A stretch of DNA of 64,000 nt from assembly GCA_965153455.1 (NCBI GenBank), contig OZ234494.1:3658001-3722000 (forward strand), given 5' to 3'. Positions 49,914-61,913 of this stretch are shown piece after piece (within the stretch, counting starts at the first letter, position 1; each line of letters starts with the position of its first letter). The notes under the pieces were generated by a model. It saw only the letters and a program-made list of their open reading frames with translations. It was not told the origin of the DNA and searched no databases. The stretch comes from Sphagnum compactum. Lineage: Eukaryota; Bryophyta; Sphagnopsida; Sphagnales. The position numbers and the translations under genes were made by a program.

Positions 49914-50733
49914 TGACGCACTCCTTGGTCCCGGGGTGAACCCACTTGAGGGTTCACCAATGTGAAGTTGCGGAAAGTTGGGACCAAAGGGCACGCTCCC
50001 GACTTCCAACTCTAGAAAGGGGTAGAGGGTCGAGTTGGAAGCCCCGGGATTAGACTAGGAAGATGGACTAATAGATCAAGCACGAATCTGCATACAAAAC
50101 CAACCACAAATGGGTTAGTTCACATTCGGGAACAGCCTTGGGTGTTGGGACAAGCCACGGGCACTTTGGACTACTTGACTCACCACGGCCCGGACTCGGG
50201 GGAAGCCACCACCTTCCCCCTTATAGTATTCTCTGCAGCTCACCACGGAGGCTACATCCAAATGGCACATTTTCTTGGGACTCCCGAAATGGAGTCCCGA
50301 AACTGTCCCGGTGGGACTCCCGGAACTTTGAACGGTCATAACTCCCGATTCTGGAGTCCGATTGCAACAAGGTCTAAACCAAAGTTGTAGCCCTCGTCGA
50401 GATCTTTTCAACGCCATGTCGCACTCCCTCAGGCGACGTTGAGAAAGGGTCGATTCCCGACTTTTAGTGGTCGGGAGTCAAACTGCCAATTTGACTCCCG
50501 GCCTTTCTTTTGCCCATAACTTGGGCTGCAAATGTCCGAATGGCCAATGCGAGGCCATTTTCGATATCTACGTTTCAAGACCTTTCCAATGACATTAAGA
50601 ACACCTCAATGCAAGGTGTTTTGGGCCTTGCTGTCGAGCTCTGAACATTCGGGAGTCCCGGAGGACTCCAAGTCTCCAACTTTTCCAAGTGTTGGGCTTC
50701 ACCCCCACACTTGGACAAAGTGGGGTTGCGACA
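49914..50733 (-). repeat. 5' LTR of the chromovirus
   Basis: 820 bases, same termini as the left copy. On the minus strand it carries the promoter side of the element. A duplicated target, ttggg, follows at 50734-50738. Confidence 0.96.
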
Positions 50734-50738
50734 TTGGG

Positions 50739-51496
50739 AGTCCGCCGAGATCCCGAAACGTCAGAGAGTAATTGCAGGGGTCAAAACACCTCGCATTGGA
50801 AAGTTCTTTATATCATTGGAAAGCTATGGAAGTGTAGATGTCTAAAATGGGCTCACATGACCCATTTGGACATCTACAGCACAAGTTATGGCAAAAAGAA
50901 AGGTCGAGAGTCAAACTGGCAGTTTGACTTTCGACCACAAAAAGTCGGGAATCGACCTGACCCCTGTGTGTGCAGATGGAGTGCAACGCACCATTGAAAG
51001 CTCTCGATGAGAGTTATAACTTTGCTTCAGACCTCATCCTGATCAAAGGTCTGAGCAAAGAGTTATAGTCCCGCAAAGTTGCAGGAGTCTAAACCTTGGC
51101 AGTTTCAGGACTCCTCCTTGGGAGTCCTGGGACAAAAAACCATTCGGATGTAGGTGCCGCGGAGAGATGCAGAGAATACTATATGGCGGAAGGTGGTGGC
51201 TTCCCCTGAGTCCGGGCCGTGGTGAGTCTTGTGAGTCCAAAGTTGCCCGTGGCTCGTCCTAGCACTAAAAGGTGCTCTAAACAGTATTCTAACAAACTTG
51301 TTGGTTGGTTTGATGCAGATTCGAGTGAGTAACTAGAATGCTTGTCACTCTTCTTAGTCCCATCCCGGAGCCTCAGCACGCCCCTCTACCCCTTTGAAGT
51401 GCTGAGAGCTGGGAGCATGCCCCGAGCTCCTAACATTTCCGCTGTTCATTACCTTAGACTCTCCTTGAGTCTATCAAGGAGCTTGGGAGCATGTCA
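50739..51496 (+). mobile_element. Older solo LTR, right piece (plus orientation)
   Basis: It is the diverged reverse complement of the younger LTR. Recognisable phrases are gtcaaactggcagtttgac, aaaagtcgggaatcgacc, ggaaggtggtggcttcccc, gagtccgggccgtggtgagtc, gcccgtggctcgtcc and cctctacccctttgaa, in reversed order and orientation. It ends gggagcatgtca, matching the ggagtgcgtca terminus, then ttaaa at 51497-51501. With the left piece it sums to 824 bp, close to the 820 bp of the younger LTR. No internal coding region is attached, so it is a solo LTR. Confidence 0.85.
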
Positions 51497-51501
51497 TTAA
51501 A

Positions 51502-54500
51502 GGTGACTACATTGTAATCTTGTCAAAACTTGCTAGATATGAATTATTGGCCATGGAATAAAAAAACAATGAATAAGATGTGTAAGGGATTCAAAAAAAA
51601 TAAAATTATATGATATTGTCACATTTTATATGAATGGATTCATATGATGGCATCATATGAATGGATTTCATGAATGGATTTTGCATTGCCATAATACATT
51701 GGATTGTCGAAGTGTTACAAAAACTACATCACAATCCATATTATAATATGATTATGGATCCAACATTATGATTGAAATGCTTATTTGATTGAGTGATTTG
51801 TTTTTGACATGGAATGTAATGCAATGCCATTGATACAAAAGAGGACAAATTTGAAGGATTTTGATGACCATAATATTCAAATATATATGATGGAATATAG
51901 AGCTTTCCATAAAGTCCTTTATTCATTTAAATTAATAATTCCACTTCTTATTTTTTAAATGTAAAATTTTGATGTATTTATATATTGATCAAGTTTAAAA
52001 ACAAAAAAAAACTTGTTTAGCCTTGCCATATGACTTGTGCAATACAATGTATCTAACTTATAGTGTATTTACAACATTATTTTGGTCATTTCTATCCTTG
52101 GTTTGGACTCCACATGCAAGAAAGTACTAGACCTTGGTGTGTTTTCTAGTAGCAACAACAACAAGAAGCTTGTGAGTCCCTTAAAGCTACATCTTGCAAC
52201 TTACAAGCTTGTTGTTGCTTCATGCTTGTGGCCCATGTTGCATGTCACATTTGTGACCCATGTCATGTCTCAATTTTGTGCACTTTTAAGTTCACATTAA
52301 CATGCTTCAAGCTTGTTATTACTACAACCAAACTTCACAATGTTCACCATTCACATAAACCAATGTGATTAATGCTCAATGTTCACATTTGAATAAAAAC
52401 ACAGTCAAAGGAGCCACCCAAGTGAATGGACACTCCTTATAATTGCATTTTTATATGTTTGAAAGATCATAAGGGAAACATAACAGTTTGGATTGTCATA
52501 AATGTTTTTGAAATATCTTTCGTTAATTGTAAAGTTTACATGTTCAAAACTTGACACAAATCAAAAATGTTTTTGTATGTTCAAAGCACTCAAACTTCAA
52601 AAGTGGACAATCTTTATTTTTTTCAAATGTTTCTTTTTTGTACCAAATGTGCATCATTCCTTTTGAAAATTGAAGAGGATGACACTAATAATTAAAAGGG
52701 AAAAAGGATTTGAATTGATGAAGTTCGTTTTTATAACCAATTTTGAGCAAAATTGGTTTAAACGTGCTTTTGACCTTGAAAATTATGAATTTTGAAAATG
52801 TGGCCTGAACAAAAGTTGTTGATATTTACGTGATAGAGGGCATAAATGCATTATATATCTCATATAAAATCAATTTTTAGTCAAAACCAATATATATCTA
52901 ACATGCAATGTTAAATTGGATATCCAAGAAGACTTTTACCTTAACACCCTTAGTTCCTTTTACTATGCTTTCACCCATTTGCAAAACATTTTTGAAGCAC
53001 TTGAGGCTTGAATGTTGAATGATAATTCTTCAAAAGTTAGGAATGAGGGTTGAAGCTTGAGAGTCCAAGACTTGGCCTTGATTCTTGTTGCTTGAATCCC
53101 CAATGTTCATAAGTTGTAACCCATTAGGTTACATGGTGGTGAACATCATCCATAGGGATGGCAAATTTTGGCAAATCCAATAGCCCTAATTGTGAAAAAG
53201 GAGACCTAATGGCCTTGGATGGTGATTTTTTTGCAATTCCAATCCTTCATGGCTTGAATTTTTAATAACCTCCATTGTCAACATATACTTGTTTGGCAAG
53301 CTTTGGGGTCTTTTTTCTTTCCAACACTTGTCATAGTTTGAATGAGCAAGTTAATACTTCAAAAGTGATTTTTTTTAGAGAACCTTTGATCCTAGTTTTG
53401 ACATTTAAAAGACTTTGGTAGGTTTTTTAGATTTGGGTTTGAATAAGAAAGGTTTTCAAATTTCTAAACCTTGTGGTTCTAGTTTTGGTACATTTTTTCA
53501 AATTCAATAACCTTTGGGATTGGTTCGAAAACTAAGTTTGGTTACTACACATTCTTCATGACTTGAGAGATAATTATAAAGTTTTAAAACAAATTGAAAT
53601 TGGGGATTGTATAGGTATTATAATATTATTTTTTATTTTTTCAATGTTGTAATGTTGCTCAAGTGACGATCATCCATAAGTATCTTTAGCCAAATTTGCC
53701 AACATTCAAATTATGAAGTAGAAAATCTTAAGCACCCTATCATATTGTAGGCAATTTATGGTGATTTGTAAAAAAAAAATTCATTTTTTGAAAATTTAAA
53801 AAAAATTTGTGGTAAAACATTCCTTTTTGGAAATGATTTTCTGATTTTGGTGAAAATTTGCCAAAAAAAAAAGCACTAATAGGTATGTAGTTCTATAAGT
53901 AGGTAAAACTTTAATCAATTAGTTACAAAGTTTAACCTACTTGTCAACTCTTTAAATTTTTTTAACTTGCTTACCTATCAAAAGAATTTGAACATGTGTC
54001 CAAGGGTTCTTTTTCACCATTCCGAATTTAATTCCACTACTAGCAAAAAGGCTAAGTCCAGGTTCTTACACCGGTTCCACCAAAAGAGTGTGGTGGGTTT
54101 GGAGCTGGGCCACAAGAATTTGAACATGATCCTCATGTTCAACAGTGCACAAAACTGACCTGCCAACATCTTAGGAAGAATTCCCTATCTTGAAATAGAC
54201 TTACAATTGTTGTGACCTAGCTATTGCCAAGTACTACATATTCTAAAATAGTATTGTTTGGCAGCTCATTACAAAATAAGTAGATGTGGAACAAGTGCGA
54301 AGCACCAAATAACTCACCATGAAGTTGGTGATGGTGTACTTTGAAGATTGCAAGAAATTGCAAAATTAAAGATAGGAAGTTGATCCTATAGATAAAAAGC
54401 AAAAACTTTTGGGGAGGTGGGGGAGAGCTTGGGAGGAATAGCCCAAGTAGAGAACCCTAGTTGGGTAGGGTCTCATATCCTATGCTTGGTCTTTGAATAG

Positions 54501-55600
54501 GAATGCCATGGATGTGTACTCAAAGCACATATTTTGTAGAGCCAAACCTGGCTCTAAACCAGATATGAAGGACAAATATTTAATCATCCTTCCATATTTT
54601 TGGCTACATATAACTGAAAACAAAATATAAGGATGATTTGGTGACTTTTACTATTTTCATTTCCAACTTCTAGCAATTGAAACACCCTAAAATCACTAAT
54701 TGATTTTTTTTGAAATGTTCATTTTTAATTTCACTTTTTTGTGAAATTTCACCATTAGAAAAAAAAGGCTGGTGCCAGGAATAAGTTAAAAGCCCAGGAT
54801 GTTTGCAGACCAGCATCACCAAGGGTTATGAAATTTAAACTAGAGTTAGAGGGGACAGGACTCTAGGGCCAGGCCAAAAGTGGCCAATCCAAGGCCAAGA
54901 TCTTCATGCCACAGGTCCTTGGGGTCCTCATATTGTAGGCCCTTAATCTTTCATGTCCCAATCCCTTGGACCCTAATATCTCAGAGGCTTTTTACTTCCA
55001 GGTCCTAATGTCCTAGGCCGTTGAAAGTGTGAAGTCAGGAACTTAGATGGGTAAGGACCAGTGTACCCTAGGCCTGGTCATTGCCTTTTTATGAAACTTT
55101 ATTATATTATGTATGTCCATAGGATTCAACCCTAAAACCAATCCATCTGTATAGGCCACAAGAAACCAGTCTGACCCTTGTTGTGTTCCCTAGGAAGGTT
55201 ATACTGTAATGCCCCAGGCCCTGTAACCCCTAATAGTCTCTGAGCAGTTAAAAAAACACATACTTCCAAGTTTCCCGAGCGGTCAGCTTAGAAAACTTAC
55301 CACATGGTCTCTGTAAAGTGAAGGCACTTGCACCAAGTTCAGCTAGGCTTATTGGGCAGGCTGGAGAATGTTTTCCCCCTGGCCAGAGAGCATGGAGGAG
55401 CTGCCCAAAATGGCTCATAGAAATTGGCTGGCACTACCTTTAAGGGCTAAGTAGGGGTCACATTCTTTGCTGGCAAGGGGATCCTAAACCCAAAATATCT
55501 ACAAACCATCAATGAAATTATATGATAGTTTCTTATACCAATGTAGGGAGGCCTAGTTATTACAATTTTTTTAATAAATAAATAAATAAATAAAGGAAAA
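51502..55600. other. AT-rich intergenic DNA, no gene recognised
   Basis: Long A/T-rich stretch with homopolymers and no supportable frames. From about 54760 the composition becomes less AT-rich, but no exon chain is evident. Confidence 0.45.
55572..55594. repeat. TAAA tetranucleotide microsatellite
   Basis: Five to six units of aaat/taaa in a row. Confidence 0.85.
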
Positions 55601-55645
55601 ACACCTGGCAAGGGAACAAGAGAAGAAAAAAAGAAAGGACTGTAG

Positions 55646-56011
55646 TTGAAACAAAGGATCGCACTCGAAAATGCAAAACGCACAATGAGGAGCCCTAACA
55701 GGAGAAAACCCGAAACCTTGGACCTAAACCCATCATCAGCAGCATTAAGCAAATCATGCAAGGAGATGGGCAAGGAACCTGGAAGGACACCAAGCCTAGA
55801 AGAGGCCTCTCCTGCTGCCACAACTGCCAATGCAAGATATTACAACTCTTTTGTGGGATTATGTGACCCAGCAGACACCAGTGCAGCATCCCATTTTAGC
55901 TCCATTCCAGTTGATGAACCAAAACCGAGTTATCACGGTTCCACCTGCAGGACCTATCCTATAAACTCTCCTAATCCTCCCTTCCCTACCCAACTAGCTA
56001 CCTTGATGTAA
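55646..56011 (+). CDS. Unrecognised 121-codon open frame, uncertain
   Basis: Open plus frame with an internal ATG at 55685 (MRSPNRRKPETLDLNPSSAA). It is Ser/Pro/Lys-rich with no domain I recognise. The minus strand over 55447-55830 is also open (MAVVAAGEASSRLG), so strand and reality are both uncertain. A plausible acceptor-like cag precedes the duplicated segment at 55951. It could be a single exon of an unidentified gene or chance. Confidence 0.15.
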   Translation: MKQRIALENAKRTMRSPNRRKPETLDLNPSSAALSKSCKEMGKEPGRTPSLEEASPAATTANARYYNSFVGLCDPADTSAASHFSSIPVDEPKPSYHGSTCRTYPINSPNPPFPTQLATLM

Positions 56012-56365
56012 GTGGGCCAATATCATAGGTACAAGTAGCACAACAAACTTAATACAATGCTCCCCTTATTTGCCAATAAAACATTGAAATATTGAATCCC
56101 ACAATCCCTTTGGAGAGTTTTCCAAGTGTTTTGTTAATTCAACTTCAAATTTGTTAGAGGTTTCCACTGTAATCCCTACAGGGAATGCCAAAAACTTTGT
56201 TGTGTAAGTATGGAATGTAAGTGGTTACTATTTAATTTATCAGTATAAGAATCCACCCTGGTGACTTATCCTATAAACTCTCGGCTTACTCCCCACTTGC
56301 CCCCCACCTAGTTTGTTACTACCTATGTCCGTGGGTCAGTATCATATAGTTAAGTAGGAAGGGAA
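55950..56365 (+). repeat. Two diverged copies of an approximately 80-bp segment
   Basis: The phrase gac(c/t)tatcctataaactctc begins near 55951 and again near 56261. Both are followed by cccc-rich sequence, ctacc-tg-tg and gtgggycartatcata, about 310 bases apart. Confidence 0.55.
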
Positions 56366-59300
56366 TGTACTTGGTTACAATTTAGGTACGTAACTTGGAG
56401 GTAAGCCACCAGGTAGGTAGATGGATGTGGATGGTTGGTGCTTAGTTAAACTACTCTCCTTAGGAATGGGACCTAAAAAAGTGTTTCCTGTCCACACACC
56501 ATCCATCCTGCATGGTGCACTGGTGGGTCAGCACCTTCACTCTGGCCATCTTTCTGGCCATTTTTTTTTTTTGTTATTGCAGAGCTTAAGCAGTTCAATT
56601 TGGGCGCTGGTGGGTGCTGGTCCACTCTAGCCCTCTTTTGTGTACTGCTTAAAAGCTGTCCTTAATTAAAAGATGTAAACCAGAGCTTTGCAATGTAACA
56701 TCTGGTACAGAAGGACCCACTGGGATGGATCCAGGAGCCACAGTTTTGTGCATTCTGTTTTACATGTTGTAAACACAAATTCCGTGACCTCTAAAACGTT
56801 TTACCAGCTTTCAGCAGACCACAAAAGGAAAGAAAAAAAGATCCAAAGGAGAATATCTGCAAACTACGCAGATGAGAGCTTACAGTAATCACATGAGAGC
56901 TTACAATTAGAATTAAGTTGCAAGCAGGCGCATTTGCAAAAATTTAAGCCTTAATTTATTCATCAGCTGGCTCTGCTGCATTTGACTTACAGATGCGGAA
57001 GCAAGAGCCGGCCTCACACCAGAAATGCAGGTCCAAGCAATATTATTAACATCATCCCAATATTGCTCCACCGCTTTTACTATCCACCTTGTTGCAGAGT
57101 AATAGATGAACAAGTCCTTTCAAGCTAATTCAAGAATGCTTGCAATCGCACAGCTTATAGGGTACTGCTGGTTCACGGATTGGAATACCTTAAGTTTAAT
57201 TACATATGTGAGAAGAAAATGCGTGTTAATGCCCTGGCTCCAAGGACTCATGCAGTGTACTAGAGAGCAGGTATAAGCTCCTCCAGCACTGTTAACGTGC
57301 ATTTAAGTAACACGGCATTGAACCCAGCACGACCAGCTGGTGCAAAGCTGAAATTGCTATCAGACAGTACAGCTATTTGGGATAATGCGGATTTGACCCA
57401 GCGCGGTAGTAAAAAATTCTGGAAATGCAGGATGATCATAGTGCAAATGCTTAATGATTTTCTCTCTCACTAGTAGGAAAAAAGATTAGCGTCTCTTAAT
57501 TGATTAAGCGGCAGTATTAAGTAATTAACAGATGATTAATCTTCACATTAAGATCTGGGGTGGCAGATAATTATGTCATTTTCTTGACCAGATTATACGA
57601 CATAATGGGCAGGGGCTTGACAATTCCATAGAATATTATGTATCATACAGCTAATTGCATGAAGTGAGAACGCAATAATTTGTTGTCAATTTGTCGTAGA
57701 CTGCAACCTGCCCGCACGTATTTTGGCAACCGGAGCATATGCTTATACCTACTACTACGTACGTCCTCGTCACTAGGACCTTCCTCAGCCTTGATCTTAT
57801 GTGCAAACCTGCTTGCTTGTAGGACCTCTTCTACGGACTCATGAATGCCCCCCCCGCCCCCAGCCCCACCCATACCAACCCTCCCCCGCTTCTGCCCCAT
57901 GCATATAATGCAGGGACATTCACAAGCTAGTAATAAACATGTATTGGGTACAGTACTATTTATATACAAGAGAAATAGTACTCATGTATCTTTCCTTTGG
58001 GCCATATTGCCGTTGAAATGACAAGCCGTGAACTGCATGTTGGGGACTCGTCATTACGACAGTACAGCTCCTGAAGGGAAAAGTACTTAGTAAGCCTGCA
58101 CCGACCATGTCTACTAGGGGGTCCTTTTAGTGTAGTTCACGTCATGGCAGCTGGTGGAGAGAAGGTACCCATTTGTATTTCTAGGTGGTAGTTGTGATGT
58201 TCCATTCGTGATGCTGCATGCAGGTCCAAGTACCTTGACATGCAGGCTTAATTAGCATATAATTAATTGAGTTCCCTTTCGACCTCTCCGGCCACCAGTA
58301 GTACCCTAGCAGCTAGTGGTCCCTACTACAAGACAAAGTCTAGTTCAGCTCATGAATAAGTTGCATCCCTGCTTGGTTGGTAGTTGATGGCCTCCCAATT
58401 ATGCCCTGTATCAATCAGCTGGTGGGTCCAATCCTATCAGCCCAGTACTAGTGCTCATGATCTGCACAACCTGCTTTTGTATTTAACAAGATTGAAACAC
58501 TTGGTTAATTGTTAATTATTGCCACTGCATAAGGTTACCATTTTTTTTCCTGAACCACCGCCAAGGATTTAACTTGGTCCTTGCCCCTAGGTGGTTCCCA
58601 AATTTTGGATGGTTAACATGCCCATCACTGGCATGACCCGCCTGCACCTTTCCAATATGGAACCTAGATCGATTTTGAACACATGATTTCTTATTTAAAT
58701 TATCACGACGATGAGTTCTTTTATTATGCACTGGATAAGGCTGTCTGCATTGGCTTGAAACGCATGTCGATGAATTGGACTAAACCCATCGAACCCATAC
58801 AGAGGATATCCTCCTTGTACCAGATGGAATTATGAGTAACTTGTCAATATTGTAGCTGCCCACCAGGACAATTATGCATTAGAAAGAAATTTAGGTTCTC
58901 CACATTGTTTTCCCAAATTCCTATATATCATCAATCGGTGAACATTTTTTCTGTAAATTTGAAGCCAATCTGCCCAAAAGAAGATGTACATTATATGTGA
59001 CACATGACATGTAATCTTGTTTCAGATGTTCCCAAAAAGTAAGGTCACCAAAATATGTTTGAACAATGGAGGATTTTTACCCAGGTCTAACTGCATTAGG
59101 GCCAAATCTGTTGTTCTATTTCAGTTTAACGTTACTCATCAAAAGATAAGTTGCACTGAAATGCTATGCACCATAAGCTGTTATATAGTCAATAAAACTT
59201 GCTAAAACTCAAAAAAAAATTCATTCCTAGAACTATAAACCCATGTACCAAATATTAGATTCACTCAGTGTCCTGTGTATTTAGCTGCTTAGCACTAGAA

Positions 59301-61913
59301 ATTGCTGTAGACAAGTTTAGTATAATCTGAAACAGATGTCTGGAGCATATGTTTTATTTTGTATATAATTGTAAGAAGGCTGATTGTAACATATACAAGC
59401 TCACAATAGGCGAAAAGGTGTATTAATTGAGTCATTAAGATATATTTTGGTCATTAAATACAGTGGTGATTTCACATGGGAAACATAGACACCTCATGAT
59501 TAGTTCCTTTCTTGTGTACCAATTAATTGATTAACAATGTAGACTGCAAGAGCAGCAGTGATGGGCTGGGATACTTTCCTTTCTATTTTTTGGTTGTGAG
59601 AATTAATTGAACTCTCTAGGATGTGATCAATTCTCTTCCACTTCTTAATAATGGTATTGGAAGAAAATTGTTGAGTGTGGTGAAACTTTCACCCAAAAAA
59701 CACTTTCACATGTGTGACCTGCAATGTGAGGGAAATGGTTTTTGACAAGTATAGTTCCCCAAACTGTGTAATGAGTGATCACCATTATAGTAGTCACACT
59801 CGCTGCCAAGTTGAACATCTCTACTCAATGTATTCATTGCACTTAGCCAGAAGGTGGTACTCCAGATTCAATTTGCTTGCCAACTTGACATAAACCCAAG
59901 AATCATTAACAGTAATCCTCCAATCAGTAAATTCCCACCAAGCCCAGAAATTAGGTCTACAGTACCAGGTTCTATAGGAGAGGTAGAATATCAGGTTGCT
60001 GCTATCAGTGTTCAGTTTCTGGCATCCTCCTGCAATATTGGTGGCCCTTATAATTTATAAAATGCACCACATGAAATCTCAAAATCAGTTTTGACAGTTG
60101 GGAATCAACCGCCAAACCCTGCCCAACAGCTACCTCAGATATGTTTGCCTAGAGGGGTGTCCTCATGATCCCATTTGTTTCAATTTCTTCAAATGACGTA
60201 CGAATTACATCCAACCAAAGATACAATCTAGAAACAAATTGGTGAGAGTAGTTTACAATCTCAATTATAGTAGTCACAATACTAGTGCCGCCCTGCAGGT
60301 AGGTTAGAATCGTCTTTACTAATTAACCTAGGATTTTCCAATTTGAGTTGCCGACTGAAATGAAGAAATATTGCAGGAATATGAACATGTAAGGACTATA
60401 TCTATTAAAAATGTTTCAAAAAACAGAAAGAATTTCACAAACCCCCAGGGGTTTTGTCTGAACATCCCATTATTTGAAGAGGATTCTATACGGTGGGTCA
60501 TGCCGTTATATTGAACACGTGCGCGTTCGTGGAAAACGTCAGGTGCGTTCAAATCTAAAGTTCGCAAATTGGCCGCACCACCATTTTGTTGTGCATTGAA
60601 ATACGGCTCATGATCATTGGGAATGAATTTGTGTCACAGGCGTTTGATTAGACACGTGCATTTGTCGCAAACGGTTGAATCGCGCCTCCGTCCGTCCGTC
60701 GGTCCGTCAAAGTTTCAAACCAGGGGTTTTTTGGGGGTCCGTGTTGTTTTGAATAAGCATTCCTCGTGCGCTAGGGACTTTCTAAAGCGGTACATTAGCG
60801 GAGAATCTTTGGTCGAGATAACATTTTTTTGATAAAGATAACTAATAGTTAGAATATTTTTTGATCAATTCTAAAGAGCATGTGAGACTTTACGTTTGAA
60901 CAAGTATTATAACATCATTTGTGGAGAACTTATTAGAAGTGTTGTTAAATTGTCTTCGAGCTTGTTCTTCCCTCAGACTCATTTGCATTCCTTCTAGGAA
61001 TCTAGTTTATAGCACATCCTCTAATTTATTTCTTTCGGACATTTATGATCTGAATCGCTCCTGCCAATCGATGTTCCTCTGATCGTAAACCTGTTTTCGA
61101 ATTACAGCGTCTGTTCATTAAGGCCTAATCATAAAACAAACGGACTAATTCTAGAAACTGCCCATGCAATATAATCACGAGGGTGGCAAATATGAGGCAT
61201 TGCCTGAGCACACCTAATACTCATTCCCTTTCCGAATCCCTTCAGGGTTTAGGTATTATTCAAATCTCGTATGATGATTGTACCTGGCTGTTGTCGAAGT
61301 CATGATCATCAGAGGATACTCTGAATTTAGATTTTCTTTTAAAAATCAATTTTATAGGATTTAGAGAAAAAAACATTCCTTCAAGAGTTGGTAATTATCT
61401 CTAGATCTATGCTTAATGTAATGCGAATTTCCAAGTTGAAGTCATGGCAAATTCAGCTGGTCCTTCACAAACCACAGTCTGGACAGCTGGGAAAAAAAAG
61501 GAGAGAAAAAACTAGGGCTCAAACCGAAAAGAGTTGGAATGACAATAAAACCTAGGGTACAACTTTTACGGCAGCTATTGCTCTCTGGATGGACGTGCCT
61601 TGTCCGACAGATGTGATTTCTTTGGATGGTTTGTCACATGGGTATTGAAATCAGTTGAAGCACTGTGCATCCATTCATCCATTACGTCGCTTGCACAGAT
61701 CCGTGCATCGAGATTGCTATATAGTTCTTCCCAGAAATGAGCTCGTCACTCAGTTTTCCGAAAGCACAGAGCTTGTAGCGCTGTTGTTTGCATTTGTGGT
61801 GGTTTGCAGCTGCTAGCTGTTCTCTGAGTTGTGTTCTTGAAGGTTTTTCCATTTGATTGAGAGTTATTTGTGCAGTTCAATATAACTGATACTTTCATGA
61901 GCGAAGGTGAGAA
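56366..61913. other. Intergenic DNA and upstream region of the B3 gene
   Basis: Less AT-rich than the repeat-filled interval before it, but no frame is recognisable and no exon chain could be built. A short cgtccgtccgtcggtccgtc run lies near 60689-60709. The last few hundred bases probably hold the B3 gene promoter and 5' UTR. Confidence 0.4.

Larger units (their letters stand above)
43804..50733 (-). mobile_element. Full-length Ty3 chromovirus LTR retrotransposon, 6930 bp
   Basis: Two 820-bp direct repeats (43804-44623 and 49914-50733), each TG...CA, enclose gag-pol coded on the minus strand. Flanking 5-bp target duplications are ttggg (43799-43803 and 50734-50738). The primer site after the 5' LTR (right side) is complementary to initiator tRNA-Met. 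A polypurine tract abuts the 3' LTR (left side). The C-terminal chromodomain places it with the chromoviruses of Ty3. By eye the LTRs differ at about 16 positions of 820, mostly transitions, which points to a recent insertion. Gag is frameshifted, so this copy is probably not autonomous. Confidence 0.96.

Noticed and set aside
57643-57969. 108-codon minus frame as a gene
   Set aside because: Gly-rich centre from a CCCC-rich tract, no recognised domain and no supporting exons.
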